From NCBI GenBank assembly GCA_038744785.1, contig JBCDLX010000007.1, forward strand, positions 119,695 to 183,694: 64,000 nucleotides of DNA, in the 5' to 3' direction. The DNA is from Ovoidimarina sp038744785. Its GTDB lineage: Bacteria > Pseudomonadota > Alphaproteobacteria > Rhodobacterales > Rhodobacteraceae. The position numbers were made by a program, and so were the translations under genes. Each line of letters starts with the position of its first letter. Position 1 is the first letter of the stretch. This document shows, piece after piece, positions 8,358 to 16,632 of this stretch. The notes beneath the pieces were generated by a model. It was not told where the DNA came from and searched no databases. It was given only the letters and a program-made list of their open reading frames with translations.

Positions 8358-9290
8358 ATGCGCCGCGAGATTCCTTCGACCTCCGCTTTGATTTGCTTTG
8401 AGGCCGCTGCTCAGGCGGAAAGCTTCGCACGTGCGGCAGAGGTGATGAACCTGTCGCAAAGTGCGATCAGCCGTCATGTTGCTGCTCTCGAAACCTATCT
8501 GGGCGAGCCACTCTTTATCCGGCGTCGCCAAAGAGTAGCCCTTTCCACCGCAGGTCGGCAGTTTCTGAATGAAATCTCTCCGTTGCTCGATGCCATGGAA
8601 ACAGCCGTTCTGCGAACTAGGCAATCAAGTGACCCGACCGGATTGGTAACGATCGGTGTTTACCCGACGCTCGGCACAAGGTGGCTGATGCCGATCCTGT
8701 CGGAGGACAGGTCACGCTCTGAGAAGGTGACGATCAATATCACGACCTATCTGAGCAACGATGAAGTAGATCCCGATGCGTTCGATTTGGGAATAGTTCA
8801 GGGCGATCCGCCGTGGCACGGATTTCAGGCAGACCCACTCATGCCCGAAAGCCTGGTCGCGGTTGCCAGCCCCCGGTTGCTTCCTGATCCCGTGGGCGAT
8901 CCGCAAGATTTGCTGAAGATGCGGGTTTTGAAGCATGTCTCGCGCCCCCTGTCCTGGCCGATCTGGTTTGGAAGCCAGGGGAGGACGTTGCACAACGTTC
9001 CTCCTGGCCCAAGTTTTTCGCAATTTGAAATGCTTATCGATGCCGTGCGGCGGGGTCAGGGTGTAGCGATCATTCCCCGCATTCTGGTAGAAGCCGAATT
9101 GGCTAAAGGCGCAGTTGTGCTTGCCCATTCTCATGTTTCGGACGCGGGCAGTGGATATTTCCTGATCACACCTCATGCGAAGATGGGGTTGCCCAGGGTC
9201 AGACGGCTTCGGGGTATCTTGCTGGAAGCGGGGGAACAAGATCGACATGTTGTGCAAGTGGAAACCGTGCAGGCCGCCGCGCCTTTCTAG
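8358..9290 (+). CDS. LysR-family transcriptional regulator
   Basis: A standard LysR protein of about 310 residues. The N-terminal winged helix reads TSALICFEAAAQAESFARAA then MNLSQSAISRHVAALETYLG, and a periplasmic-binding-protein-like effector domain follows from about residue 90. I chose the ATG at 8358 because it places the HTH at its usual distance from the N-terminus. A longer frame beginning at 8187 would run through the divergent promoter and into the hydroxylase gene. It probably regulates the divergent hydroxylase/threonine aldolase pair, with an amino acid or its hydroxylated form as likely effector (inference). Confidence 0.88.
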   Translation: MRREIPSTSALICFEAAAQAESFARAAEVMNLSQSAISRHVAALETYLGEPLFIRRRQRVALSTAGRQFLNEISPLLDAMETAVLRTRQSSDPTGLVTIGVYPTLGTRWLMPILSEDRSRSEKVTINITTYLSNDEVDPDAFDLGIVQGDPPWHGFQADPLMPESLVAVASPRLLPDPVGDPQDLLKMRVLKHVSRPLSWPIWFGSQGRTLHNVPPGPSFSQFEMLIDAVRRGQGVAIIPRILVEAELAKGAVVLAHSHVSDAGSGYFLITPHAKMGLPRVRRLRGILLEAGEQDRHVVQVETVQAAAPF

Positions 9291-10413
9291 TGCTATAGTT
9301 GCGCTTTACGGCAACGGGCTGGTTCACAATACGTCTTAGGTGCGTGCTGTATAAATTGAAGTGCCAAATCACATCGTTGAACCGCATCAACTTGTCCAAC
9401 CATTGTGCCTTTGAAGACGATTATGATCGATAGGGCGATCTCGGTAAGCGGAAGGCCGGCTTTTGCCAGCAGCATGGCGCCCGTTTGTTGCAAGGGCCTT
9501 TGTTAGGGCTCGTTACATCATATCATCATCCATTGCCGTATCTGCTCGCTCGAACTACTGCGGCTTTTGCGCATGCCGCGAGTGGTCATCATGACAGGCT
9601 GCGCCGCGGCATGCCAGGCAAGTCATAAAGGTCCCCCCTGGTCTGCTGCCCAAAACGGATATAGACCATAGAACACGGGTGGAAATTGGGACGGCCGGTG
9701 CTGGCGACGCAAAGCATAGCACCGGATTTAGGTGTCAAATGACACTCCGCGCATTATGCGCAGAACGATTGAGAGCTACCGCTTAGCGCTAGCGGACCGA
9801 AAATCTGCGGTGGCTGTGACTAGCCCCAAAAGAACAAGACACAACATAATAACCCCTCTCGGCCTGAAGGTCCGTTATGAGGGCTGCGACCGCAGCAATC
9901 AAACATATCTTCGGAACTTGGCAATTGGCCGGTGCAACCGAACCAACTTGCTCGCGCATCGTATCTGGCAAACGTTAGCGTAGCTGATGAAACAGATTCT
10001 ATGCGGTTTCGGGAGTTGCACGGACAAAAGCTTGCGTCACAGTGTTTAGGAAGAGGCGATAAGCCGTTTCAAACAGCGCCTTCATGCGAGGCGTCAGTTC
10101 AGGCATTCACGCGGCATGTCGGTTTTCATGAATTGAGAGCCAAAGACGATCAGTTCGCCTCCCAGTCTCGCCGGACCGCCAAGTAAGCTCAAAATGCCGG
10201 GCGCGATCGGCCGTCTAAAGCTGCAATCCGTGCATCCAGTGTAGTTCTTAATCGACGTCGTCATATGGATCACAAGACCCCCAGCTTTGCGAAGATCCTA
10301 TAAAGCAGCAGCAACGGCATGGTCCTTTGGTCGTCTAGATACCTCAATTTCGCATTCGGTTATGTCTTTACTCCCAACGTCGCAGCGCGTCGGTACCCGT
10401 CACTGCCGGTCGG
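9291..10413. repeat. 1.1 kb intergenic stretch with two perfect inverted repeats
   Basis: No convincing gene is seen in this stretch. It holds two perfect hairpins: GCATGCCGCG at 9571-9580 with CGCGGCATGC at 9605-9614 (24-base loop), and CCGGTGCT at 9695-9702 with AGCACCGG at 9718-9725 (15-base loop). Short frames at 9732-9983 and 9932-10186 lack ribosome binding sites and recognisable domains. A minus-strand frame at 9293-9493 has a weak likeness to an AraC HTH. The region is probably decayed coding sequence plus possible structured RNA. Confidence 0.4.
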
Positions 10414-11418
10414 TCACAGTGCCTGAAAGTTGCAACGATATTCACTCGGCGACACATTCAATGTCCTCACGAACGCGCGGCGCATGCGATCTTTGTCCTT
10501 GAAACCGCAGGCCACCGCTATCTCCTTTAGGCTCTTGGACGTGCTTTCTAGCAACTCCTGTGCGTTTTCAATCCGCATCGCTTCAACAGCCTTAGCAGGC
10601 GTTTTTCCCATCGTGCTCGTATAGGTGCGGGCAAAGTTCCGCGCGCTCATTCCAACCTGTTCCGCCAGCATTTCGACGGTCAAATTTGACGCGATATGAT
10701 CCGCGATCCAAGAGTGTAGCTTTTCGAAACGCCCTGCCCGGTCAATCACCTGACGATCCAGTGCAGGACTAAACTGGGATTGCCCGCCGGATCGTACGAT
10801 TTGCGCAACCATCGACCGGGCAACGGCCAAAGCCGACTGGCGTCCAAGGTCTTCAGATGCAATTGCAAGCGCCATGTCGATCCCGGCAGTGATCCCGGCA
10901 GATGTCCAAGTATGTCCGTCCTTGATAAAAATGGGATCAAGCTCGACCTTCACCTTTGGAAATTTCTCAGAGAGCATTTTGCAGTCATCCCAATGAGTCA
11001 CGGCGCGCCGACCGTTCAGCAAACCAGCGGCGCCCAAAATCAGAGCACCCGAACACACCGAACAAATCCGGGCCGCCTTCGCGGCCAAGTCGCGAACCGT
11101 CTCCACAAGAACCGTATCACGCATGCCCGGTATCGCCCCATCCCCGCCAACGACCACCAAAGTGTGGATCTCTCGCTCGACGACGGCAGACACCGGTAAG
11201 GTGGGGATCGAAACAACTGTGTTCGTTTGTGTTAGGTCACCGCTAACAGACACGACTGCACATTCGTAGCCGTTGCCTTTGGCCTTTGGATCCATCGCAT
11301 GAGAGAAAACCTGCAAGGGACCGACCAGATCCAGCAGAACGATATCCGGGTAGACCACGAAGACGACCAGCCTTTTTCGCCGTTCTGCATTGCCCGGTTT
11401 GGCAGTTTTTGTCGACAT
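10414..11418 (-). CDS. GlxA-family transcriptional regulator (DJ-1/PfpI domain plus AraC HTH)
   Basis: Second GlxA-type regulator in the window, about 334 residues. The DJ-1/PfpI half runs from about 15 to 190 (VVFVVYPDIVLLDLVGPLQV; ICSVCSGALILGAAGLLNGR) and keeps a Cys at the nucleophile-elbow position. The AraC domain covers the last 100 residues (LTVEMLAEQVGMSARNFART; LKEIAVACGFKDKDRMRRAF). It is divergent from the DUF1272 gene, 62 bases away, and is the likely regulator of the DUF1272, phosphatase-like and EamA genes. It differs clearly in sequence from the regulator at 4220-5224, so it is not a recent duplicate. Confidence 0.9.
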   Translation of the reverse strand: MSTKTAKPGNAERRKRLVVFVVYPDIVLLDLVGPLQVFSHAMDPKAKGNGYECAVVSVSGDLTQTNTVVSIPTLPVSAVVEREIHTLVVVGGDGAIPGMRDTVLVETVRDLAAKAARICSVCSGALILGAAGLLNGRRAVTHWDDCKMLSEKFPKVKVELDPIFIKDGHTWTSAGITAGIDMALAIASEDLGRQSALAVARSMVAQIVRSGGQSQFSPALDRQVIDRAGRFEKLHSWIADHIASNLTVEMLAEQVGMSARNFARTYTSTMGKTPAKAVEAMRIENAQELLESTSKSLKEIAVACGFKDKDRMRRAFVRTLNVSPSEYRCNFQAL

Positions 11419-11480
11419 GTTGTCATTTCTGCCGGATCACGGATGGGTAATCTAGGTGCAGATGATCGAGAGGTGATGAC

Positions 11481-11735
11481 ATGCTGATCTTGAAACCAAA
11501 CTGCGAGTGTTGTGACAAAGACCTGCCACCAGCGTCGGCCGGTGCGCGAATCTGCTCTTTTGAATGCACCTTCTGTGCTGATTGCGAATCTGAACGGTTC
11601 GACGACACATGTCCCAATTGCGGTGGTAACTTTGTACCGCGCCCCGTGCGGCCAGTCGACAAACTTGCAAACAACCCGGCGTCAACCCGGCGCTTTATCA
11701 AAGCACACGCAGCTTGTGTGCACCTTGTGGCGTAA
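11481..11735 (+). CDS. DUF1272 small cysteine-rich protein
   Basis: An 84-residue protein matching the DUF1272 family, typically 60-90 residues. It has nine cysteines in the first 50 residues (C8, C10, C11, C25, C29, C32, C35, C44, C47), ordered as in the family (PNCECCDKDLPP, CSFECTFCADC, CPNCGGN), which strongly suggests a double zinc-binding fold. The function is unknown. In my recollection the family is often next to EamA/DMT exporters or GlxA regulators, as here. It is the first gene of a rightward unit with the phosphatase-like gene (17-base gap) and the EamA transporter. Confidence 0.85.
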   Translation: MLILKPNCECCDKDLPPASAGARICSFECTFCADCESERFDDTCPNCGGNFVPRPVRPVDKLANNPASTRRFIKAHAACVHLVA

Positions 11736-11751
11736 AAGAGGGAACGATTTA

Positions 11752-12234
11752 ATGATGGAGCTAGACCACATTTTCAAATGGCGCCGAATTAGCGACCAGT
11801 TGACGACATCGGGGCAACCCGACGTCGGACAACTCGCCGATATTCGCGAGATCGGTGTGACACATGTCATCAACCTTGGTCTTGGACAGGGCGAAGGGGC
11901 ACTGGAAGACGAAGCGGATCATGTCGCGGCCCTTGGCATGACATACATTCACATACCGGTCGACTTTGAGAACCCAACGGACGAGAACTTTGAGGATTTC
12001 AAAGACGCCATGGCGAGCCTTCAAAACACAAATGTACACGTGCATTGCATCTACAATGCACGGGTCAGCGCCTTCATCTATCGGTACGCGAAGTCCAACG
12101 CAGAACTGCGCGAGGACGAAGCCTTGGCCAACATGGAGAGTATTTGGCGACCAGGCGACGACTGGGCAGACTTTATTGACAATCCCAACGCCAAAGGTGC
12201 CGCAAATCAATATGCGGGTGAGGATTACGCGTGA
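11752..12234 (+). CDS. Protein tyrosine/dual-specificity phosphatase-like protein
   Basis: A 160-residue protein with a cysteine-phosphatase fold: VGQLADIREIGVTHVINLGL near the N-terminus and the P-loop-like segment VHVHCIYNARVSAF, with Cys99 and Arg104. The loop has only four residues between Cys and Arg, while the classical phosphatase loop is C-x5-R. Such a short loop may be normal for this bacterial subgroup, but I cannot confirm this. I chose the ATG at 11752, with GAGGGA upstream, over a longer frame that would run through the DUF1272 gene. It sits between DUF1272 and the EamA transporter. Substrate unknown. Confidence 0.75.
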   Translation: MMELDHIFKWRRISDQLTTSGQPDVGQLADIREIGVTHVINLGLGQGEGALEDEADHVAALGMTYIHIPVDFENPTDENFEDFKDAMASLQNTNVHVHCIYNARVSAFIYRYAKSNAELREDEALANMESIWRPGDDWADFIDNPNAKGAANQYAGEDYA

Positions 12235-12296
12235 CCAAAACCTGAAAAGCACCAGTTGGCAGAGTTGACGCAGCGCCCACGGAGCTAGCCCCAAAG

Positions 12297-13235
12297 ATGA
12301 TCACTCCACCCATCAGCGCGCCTCACAACATCTTGTTGGGTGTGTCGCTGATCCTAGCGACTGCGTTTACGATTTCGGTCCAAGACGTTGTCTTCAAACT
12401 CTTCAGCAGTCAGATGACGCTCTGGCAGATCTTCGCACTGCGTGGGTGCCTGGCAGTCCCAGTTCTCGCCGGTATTTTATGGTATTCGCGTCCGAACACT
12501 GGTGCCGTTCGGGCCGCCTTCGAGCCTTGGTCCCTTTTGCGCGCGGTTTTCATCACTGGAACGTTTCTAGCGTTTTATGCGGCCATCCCTTTTCTCAAAC
12601 TCTCAACAGTTGGTGCAGCAAACTATACGGCACCAATTTTCGTCACATTGCTCTCGTCCTACGTCATCAAGGAACCTGTCGGGGCGTTGGGGTGGGTTGG
12701 TGTCATCGTCGGATTTGTAGGCGTTGTGTTTATCTTGCAGCCGGGCACAGAGGCTTTCTCTTTCTGGGCCTTACTCCCTCTCTTGGGCGCTTGTTTTTAT
12801 GCGGTCGCGCATCTGATTACCCGTGCAAAGTGCCAGAACGTTCCCGTCGCCGCGCTGTCCCTGTCTCAGAATTCGGTAATGCTGGCGGCTGGTCTGGTCG
12901 TCAGCGGTGTTCTGGTCATGGCACAACCAACATCGGAGACAGCAGCGGCGTTTCCCTACATTTTTGGCGCGTGGTCGACCGTTGAAGCATCCGATTGGTT
13001 CGTGCTCGTGGCGCTTGCCGGCTTTGCCATCTTGCTCGGCATGATGTTGGCAGGCGCATACAAAGCCGCGCCCCCGGCCATCGTCGGTACATTTGAATAT
13101 AGCTATCTTGTCTTCGTTGCGTGCTGGGACATTCTGTTCTTCAAGATCTCGCTCAGCGGCGCAACACTTGCTGGGATGGCGATGGTCGTGGTCGCTGGGG
13201 CGATGGTTCTGCGCAGCAAGGAGGGAACACGGTAA
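12297..13235 (+). CDS. DMT-superfamily (EamA) transporter
   Basis: About 312 residues with roughly ten membrane segments in two EamA repeats. The first repeat starts near FTISVQDVVFKLFSSQMTLW and the second near FWALLPLLGACFYAVAHLI. The family exports metabolites such as amino acids, purines or drugs. It follows the phosphatase-like gene by 62 bases on the same strand and is probably part of the unit opposite the GlxA regulator. There is no clue to the cargo. It is one of three unrelated EamA transporters in the window. Confidence 0.88.
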   Translation: MITPPISAPHNILLGVSLILATAFTISVQDVVFKLFSSQMTLWQIFALRGCLAVPVLAGILWYSRPNTGAVRAAFEPWSLLRAVFITGTFLAFYAAIPFLKLSTVGAANYTAPIFVTLLSSYVIKEPVGALGWVGVIVGFVGVVFILQPGTEAFSFWALLPLLGACFYAVAHLITRAKCQNVPVAALSLSQNSVMLAAGLVVSGVLVMAQPTSETAAAFPYIFGAWSTVEASDWFVLVALAGFAILLGMMLAGAYKAAPPAIVGTFEYSYLVFVACWDILFFKISLSGATLAGMAMVVVAGAMVLRSKEGTR

Positions 13236-13403
13236 GAAACCCTCATCTTCCGCACCTTAGGGTCAGCCGGATCAATCGTGGTGATCGGTAGCGACCGGCA
13301 CCGGGTTGCGGACGTTCGATTCAACTCATATCAGGTTCTGTTGTCTCAGCGACAGTTCTGAACGATCAATTGCAGCTCAAGGCCGAGATTACTTGGAGTG
13401 TGG

Positions 13404-13994
13404 TCAATCACTTAGCACCAAGACGATCGCAAACACGGCGAAGGTGAACGCCAATACCAATGACAAAGCCCTTTGCATCGTAAGTTTCTGAAAGAAACGA
13501 CCAAACGCTTGACCAATAGTCCCCCAAACCATCAAACAGCCCGCTGGAACGAAGATCGTCAGCAAGACAAGAGGAAGAAGCGATGCCTGATCTTGTGACG
13601 CATGTGTGGTCGAGACTGCGCTCGCCAACACCCAGGTCTTGGGGTTAGCGATTTGGAACGAGAGCATAGCGAAGAAAAGAGCGCGGCGCGCAGGGGCTTT
13701 CCCAGTGCTCGCAGAAGGTCCTGACCAGCGCCCTACCAAACTTCGTATCGCAAGATATCCTAGTACACAGGCTCCAGCAACGCGCATGATGGAGTCCGCT
13801 TTTGGATGCGCTGAGAAGGCGGCATCAAGACCGAAGCGCAGCACCAATATCAGAACGAGTGTTCCTAAGACGATGCCAGTGATGGGTGCGACAGCGGCAT
13901 AGAGGCCGCGTCGCGCAGTATCCATGACTACGAAGTTGTTGGGACCAGGCGTGATCGCGGCAGCGAAGAGTATGAATGCGATCGAGGCATTCAT
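13404..13994 (-). CDS. LysE-family amino acid exporter
   Basis: A 196-residue membrane protein with about six hydrophobic segments and the LysE/RhtB signature ITPGPNNFVVMDTARRG close to the N-terminus and FQIANPKTWVLA in the middle. The family exports amino acids or derivatives. Its start overlaps the stop of the glutathionyl-hydroquinone reductase gene by four bases (ATGA), so the two are translationally coupled. It is convergent with the EamA transporter across 168 bases that hold no gene. Confidence 0.88.
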   Translation of the reverse strand: MNASIAFILFAAAITPGPNNFVVMDTARRGLYAAVAPITGIVLGTLVLILVLRFGLDAAFSAHPKADSIMRVAGACVLGYLAIRSLVGRWSGPSASTGKAPARRALFFAMLSFQIANPKTWVLASAVSTTHASQDQASLLPLVLLTIFVPAGCLMVWGTIGQAFGRFFQKLTMQRALSLVLAFTFAVFAIVLVLSD

Positions 13995-15037
13995 TTCGCG
14001 AACGCACCGCTTTGAGACTCACCACTCGCCTTCTCTGTGGGAAGGCATTGCCCGTCTCTCGTCCAAATGTGTCTGGCCCCGAACCGGTTTCGGTCATGGG
14101 CTGCGAGCCAATCCAGTTCGGGGCCGATTGCGACAACCCCAGACGGGTTGATCTCAACATCCTCATTGTAATAGGCGTGCCGGACCGCGGCGGGATCAAA
14201 AGTCGATGCAACACCTGGTAAGCTGTAAACGTCGCGCGCGTAGCCCCAAAGGTTGGGATGGTCCACCAACCGTTTCCGTGAGCATTTGAAGTGGCCGACA
14301 TAGACCTGATCAAAGCGCGCCAATGTAGGCCAAAGGCGCAGGTCTGTCTCGGTAAGTGCCACCCCATGTAGATACCTTGTGTCTGACAGGTGCTCTTCAA
14401 GTGTGTCGAGCGTTGAAAAGACCTCGCTGACCGCGTTCTCATAGACATCCTGACGGCGCGCCTTTCCTGCACGATACACTGCGTTGGCTAGTCCGATATG
14501 GATCGTTTCGGATAACGCGCGCATCTCATTTTTTAGATGGTCGGGGGCCAGGGTCCAATTCGCCCCGAGATGTCCTTGTTGCGCCACAAAGTCCAGCGCT
14601 GGCAAGAGCTGGGCGGACTCATTGGATATGATCGTCTTCGCGACCGAGTCCCAAAGAACTGGAACCGTTGCGCGGGCAGTAAGTTGGTGATCGTTCAGCG
14701 TGTACAGCTCATGAAGGTGTTCGATCCAAGTGTCCGTACCGGGTACGCGCCAAGGTTTGGCCTTGCTACCCATCCTGTAGCCCTGCGTTCGGGGCCCGCT
14801 GGCAACGTGCAAAGGGACCAGATCGTCCAACCCTTTGATGGAGCGTATAAGTGTCAGACGATGCGACCAAGGGCAGGACAAAGACGCAATAAGATGATAC
14901 CGGCCGGGCTCTGCCGCGATGCCATGTATAACTTCAACAGAGACGGGTGAGGCGAACGGCGTCCGCGGTCGCACATAGGCACCATCCTTGATCGTGCGAT
15001 CCTGCGCGCTCCAGCGTCCATCGACCAACATACCCAT
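13991..15037 (-). CDS. S-glutathionyl-(hydro)quinone reductase, Xi-class glutathione transferase (YqjG-like)
   Basis: About 348 residues. The catalytic cysteine motif of glutathionyl-hydroquinone reductases is present as CPWSHR (Cys55), followed by TVPVLWD and IISNESAQLL in the thioredoxin-like half and an all-helical C-terminal half. These enzymes use glutathione to reduce glutathionylated hydroquinones and related adducts in the cytoplasm. The ATG at 15037 has GGAG eight bases upstream. It is the first gene of a unit with the LysE exporter and is divergent from a LysR regulator, which suggests inducible control by an electrophile or quinone (inference). Confidence 0.88.
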   Translation of the reverse strand: MGMLVDGRWSAQDRTIKDGAYVRPRTPFASPVSVEVIHGIAAEPGRYHLIASLSCPWSHRLTLIRSIKGLDDLVPLHVASGPRTQGYRMGSKAKPWRVPGTDTWIEHLHELYTLNDHQLTARATVPVLWDSVAKTIISNESAQLLPALDFVAQQGHLGANWTLAPDHLKNEMRALSETIHIGLANAVYRAGKARRQDVYENAVSEVFSTLDTLEEHLSDTRYLHGVALTETDLRLWPTLARFDQVYVGHFKCSRKRLVDHPNLWGYARDVYSLPGVASTFDPAAVRHAYYNEDVEINPSGVVAIGPELDWLAAHDRNRFGARHIWTRDGQCLPTEKASGESQSGAFAK

Positions 15038-15090
15038 CGCACCGCTCCAATCCAGCGTTCACTTGACCGGAATTAGGCAATGCATTCGAA

Positions 15091-15112
15091 GTTGTCTGTT
15101 CTCAAAGACAAC
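15091..15112. promoter_or_regulatory. Candidate LysR operator
   Basis: A perfect 7-base inverted repeat, GTTGTCT at 15091-15097 and AGACAAC at 15106-15112 with an 8-base spacer, lies in the 98-base gap between the divergent reductase and LysR genes. It has the T-N11-A form usual for LysR recognition sites. Assignment to the adjacent LysR is inference. Confidence 0.6.
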
Positions 15113-15135
15113 CTTTTTGGTCTACTCATGATACC

Positions 15136-16047
15136 ATGCAGAACATCCCAACAAACGCGCTTCGGGCGCTGGCCGCCGTCTATCTTTCGGGTGGGATACG
15201 TCCCGCCGGAAGACTGCTGAAGATCGCACATTCCTCAGTTTCCCGGCATTTGGCTGAACTTGAGGGGCTTGTCGATGCGCCGCTCCTCGATAAAGACGTC
15301 CCCGGACGAAGGATCGCTCTCACTGCCTTGGGCGAACGGCTTGGACGCGAGGCGGCGGAGAGTTTCACAAAGCTGGACCAAGCGTGGCAGGCGGCCCGCG
15401 AACGGCGCTCGTCCAATTCAGTGGTCATTTCGGCGGCACCATCGGTTGCGGCGCTTTGGCTCTTGCCGAGATTGCCAATCTTGGCCGAAGCGTATCCGCG
15501 TATCGAAGTGTCCGTGCTGGCAGATCAGCGTGTGCGGGGCCCCGACGAGGAAGGGAGTGACCTTGCTATCCGGATGGGTGAACCACGATCAGACGGCCAG
15601 TCGCAATCGCTTATGGATGATGCCCTAACCCCTGTTGCGAGCCCGCGACTGATGTCGCGCGCTCAAGCGGCTCGAGGGGGACATGCATCGGTTGAACAAC
15701 TTTTGAAGGACCTGCCTCTCCTGCATGATCGTGATCCGCACGCAGAGTGGTCGTGTTGGACAGAGGCGTACGGTCCCAGTGGTGTGGATCTAGGTCATGG
15801 ACCGCGCTTTGCGTCATCCGATCTTCTGCTTCGTGCAGCAGAACAAGGGCAAGGAATCGCACTTGCACGATTGAAGCTCGCAGCAGATAGCCTTGCGTCC
15901 GGGGCATTGGTGCGGCTGTCTGAGCAATCTGTCCGGTTGCCGAATGCTTATCAGCTTATTGCACGAAAAGATCGTATGGCTAGCCGTGCGGTCCGCAGCG
16001 TCTGGAACTGGCTGCTTGACGAAGCACGACGAGGTGAATTGACCTAG
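15136..16047 (+). CDS. LysR-family transcriptional regulator (GcvA-like)
   Basis: 303 residues. The HTH lies in the first 60 residues (PTNALRALAAVYLSGGIRPA, then IAHSSVSRHLAELEGLV), with an effector-binding domain from about 90. Its layout (LWLLPRLPILAEAYPRIEVS) follows the GcvA-like LysR branch. It is divergent from the glutathionyl-hydroquinone reductase/LysE pair and probably controls it through the dyad at 15091-15112. Its 3' end is convergent with soxR, 56 bases away. Confidence 0.88.
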   Translation: MQNIPTNALRALAAVYLSGGIRPAGRLLKIAHSSVSRHLAELEGLVDAPLLDKDVPGRRIALTALGERLGREAAESFTKLDQAWQAARERRSSNSVVISAAPSVAALWLLPRLPILAEAYPRIEVSVLADQRVRGPDEEGSDLAIRMGEPRSDGQSQSLMDDALTPVASPRLMSRAQAARGGHASVEQLLKDLPLLHDRDPHAEWSCWTEAYGPSGVDLGHGPRFASSDLLLRAAEQGQGIALARLKLAADSLASGALVRLSEQSVRLPNAYQLIARKDRMASRAVRSVWNWLLDEARRGELT

Positions 16048-16103
16048 TCTCCAACTGCAGGAAGCGGTCATCCCTTAAGCCAAGTTGGTATGTATTTGCT
16101 ACG

Positions 16104-16556
16104 TTAGCCTGCCACGTTGCCCAAGAGATGCGGACCCGACCCAAGCAATGAGAGTTTGTCTTCTGCATTCGCAAGTGGGCATTCAGCCACGCTAAGGCAA
16201 CCGCAACCAATGCATCCGGTCAGTTGGTCCCTTAGGCTCGTCAGCAACGCGATGCGGGCTGACAGGTCATCGCGCCAAGCGGTTGAGACTTTTGCCCAAT
16301 CCCTTGCCGAGATCGCTCGATCATTCGGGAGATGATTAAGGGCCTTGGCAATCTCAGCCAGGGACAGCCCGGCCCGCTGTGCAATCTGGATGATCGTCAC
16401 ACGGCGAATGACGTTTCGTGGATAAACCCGGTGGTTTGATGACGTACGTTCCGAGCGAATGAGACCCTTGCGTTCATAGAAGTGCAGCGCAGATACGGAC
16501 ACTCCTGTGCGTTTGGCGACTTCGCCGACGGACAACTCGACCACGCGCCCCCCCAA
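16104..16556 (-). CDS. soxR: Redox-sensitive transcriptional activator SoxR
   Basis: A 150-residue MerR-family protein. The N-terminal winged helix reads LSVGEVAKRTGVSVSALHFY, followed by a dimerisation helix. The C-terminal [2Fe-2S] cluster motif C-x2-C-x-C-x5-C is complete: Cys115, Cys118, Cys120 and Cys126 (CIGCGCLSVAEC). SoxR is activated when redox-cycling compounds or superoxide oxidise the cluster; it then untwists promoters with an over-long spacer. It is divergent from an MFS pump with a clear sox box between them. In many non-enteric bacteria SoxR controls efflux and quinone-handling genes directly, which fits this arrangement. Confidence 0.95.
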   Translation of the reverse strand: MGGRVVELSVGEVAKRTGVSVSALHFYERKGLIRSERTSSNHRVYPRNVIRRVTIIQIAQRAGLSLAEIAKALNHLPNDRAISARDWAKVSTAWRDDLSARIALLTSLRDQLTGCIGCGCLSVAECPLANAEDKLSLLGSGPHLLGNVAG

Positions 16557-16568
16557 AGAATCTTCCTC

Positions 16569-16599
16569 TTGACCTCAACTAAAGTTGAGGTCGTAGCAA
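16569..16599 (+). promoter_or_regulatory. SoxR-controlled promoter with sox box
   Basis: The 18-base palindrome CCTCAACTAAAGTTGAGG (16573-16590) closely matches the sox box. It lies between a -35 element TTGACC (16569-16574) and a candidate -10 TAGCAA (16594-16599), a 19-base spacer. Over-long spacers are the hallmark of MerR/SoxR-activated promoters. The orientation drives the MFS gene, and the site also overlaps the start region of soxR, so autoregulation is likely. Confidence 0.88.
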
Positions 16600-16632
16600 A
16601 TCAATACCTCAATGGGTGGAGACGGTCCGTGC

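Noticed and set aside
9293..9493. Minus-strand frame with LLAKAGLPLTEIAL resembling an AraC helix-turn-helix
   Set aside because: The likeness covers one helix only and the expected second HTH is missing. Too weak to call a pseudogene.
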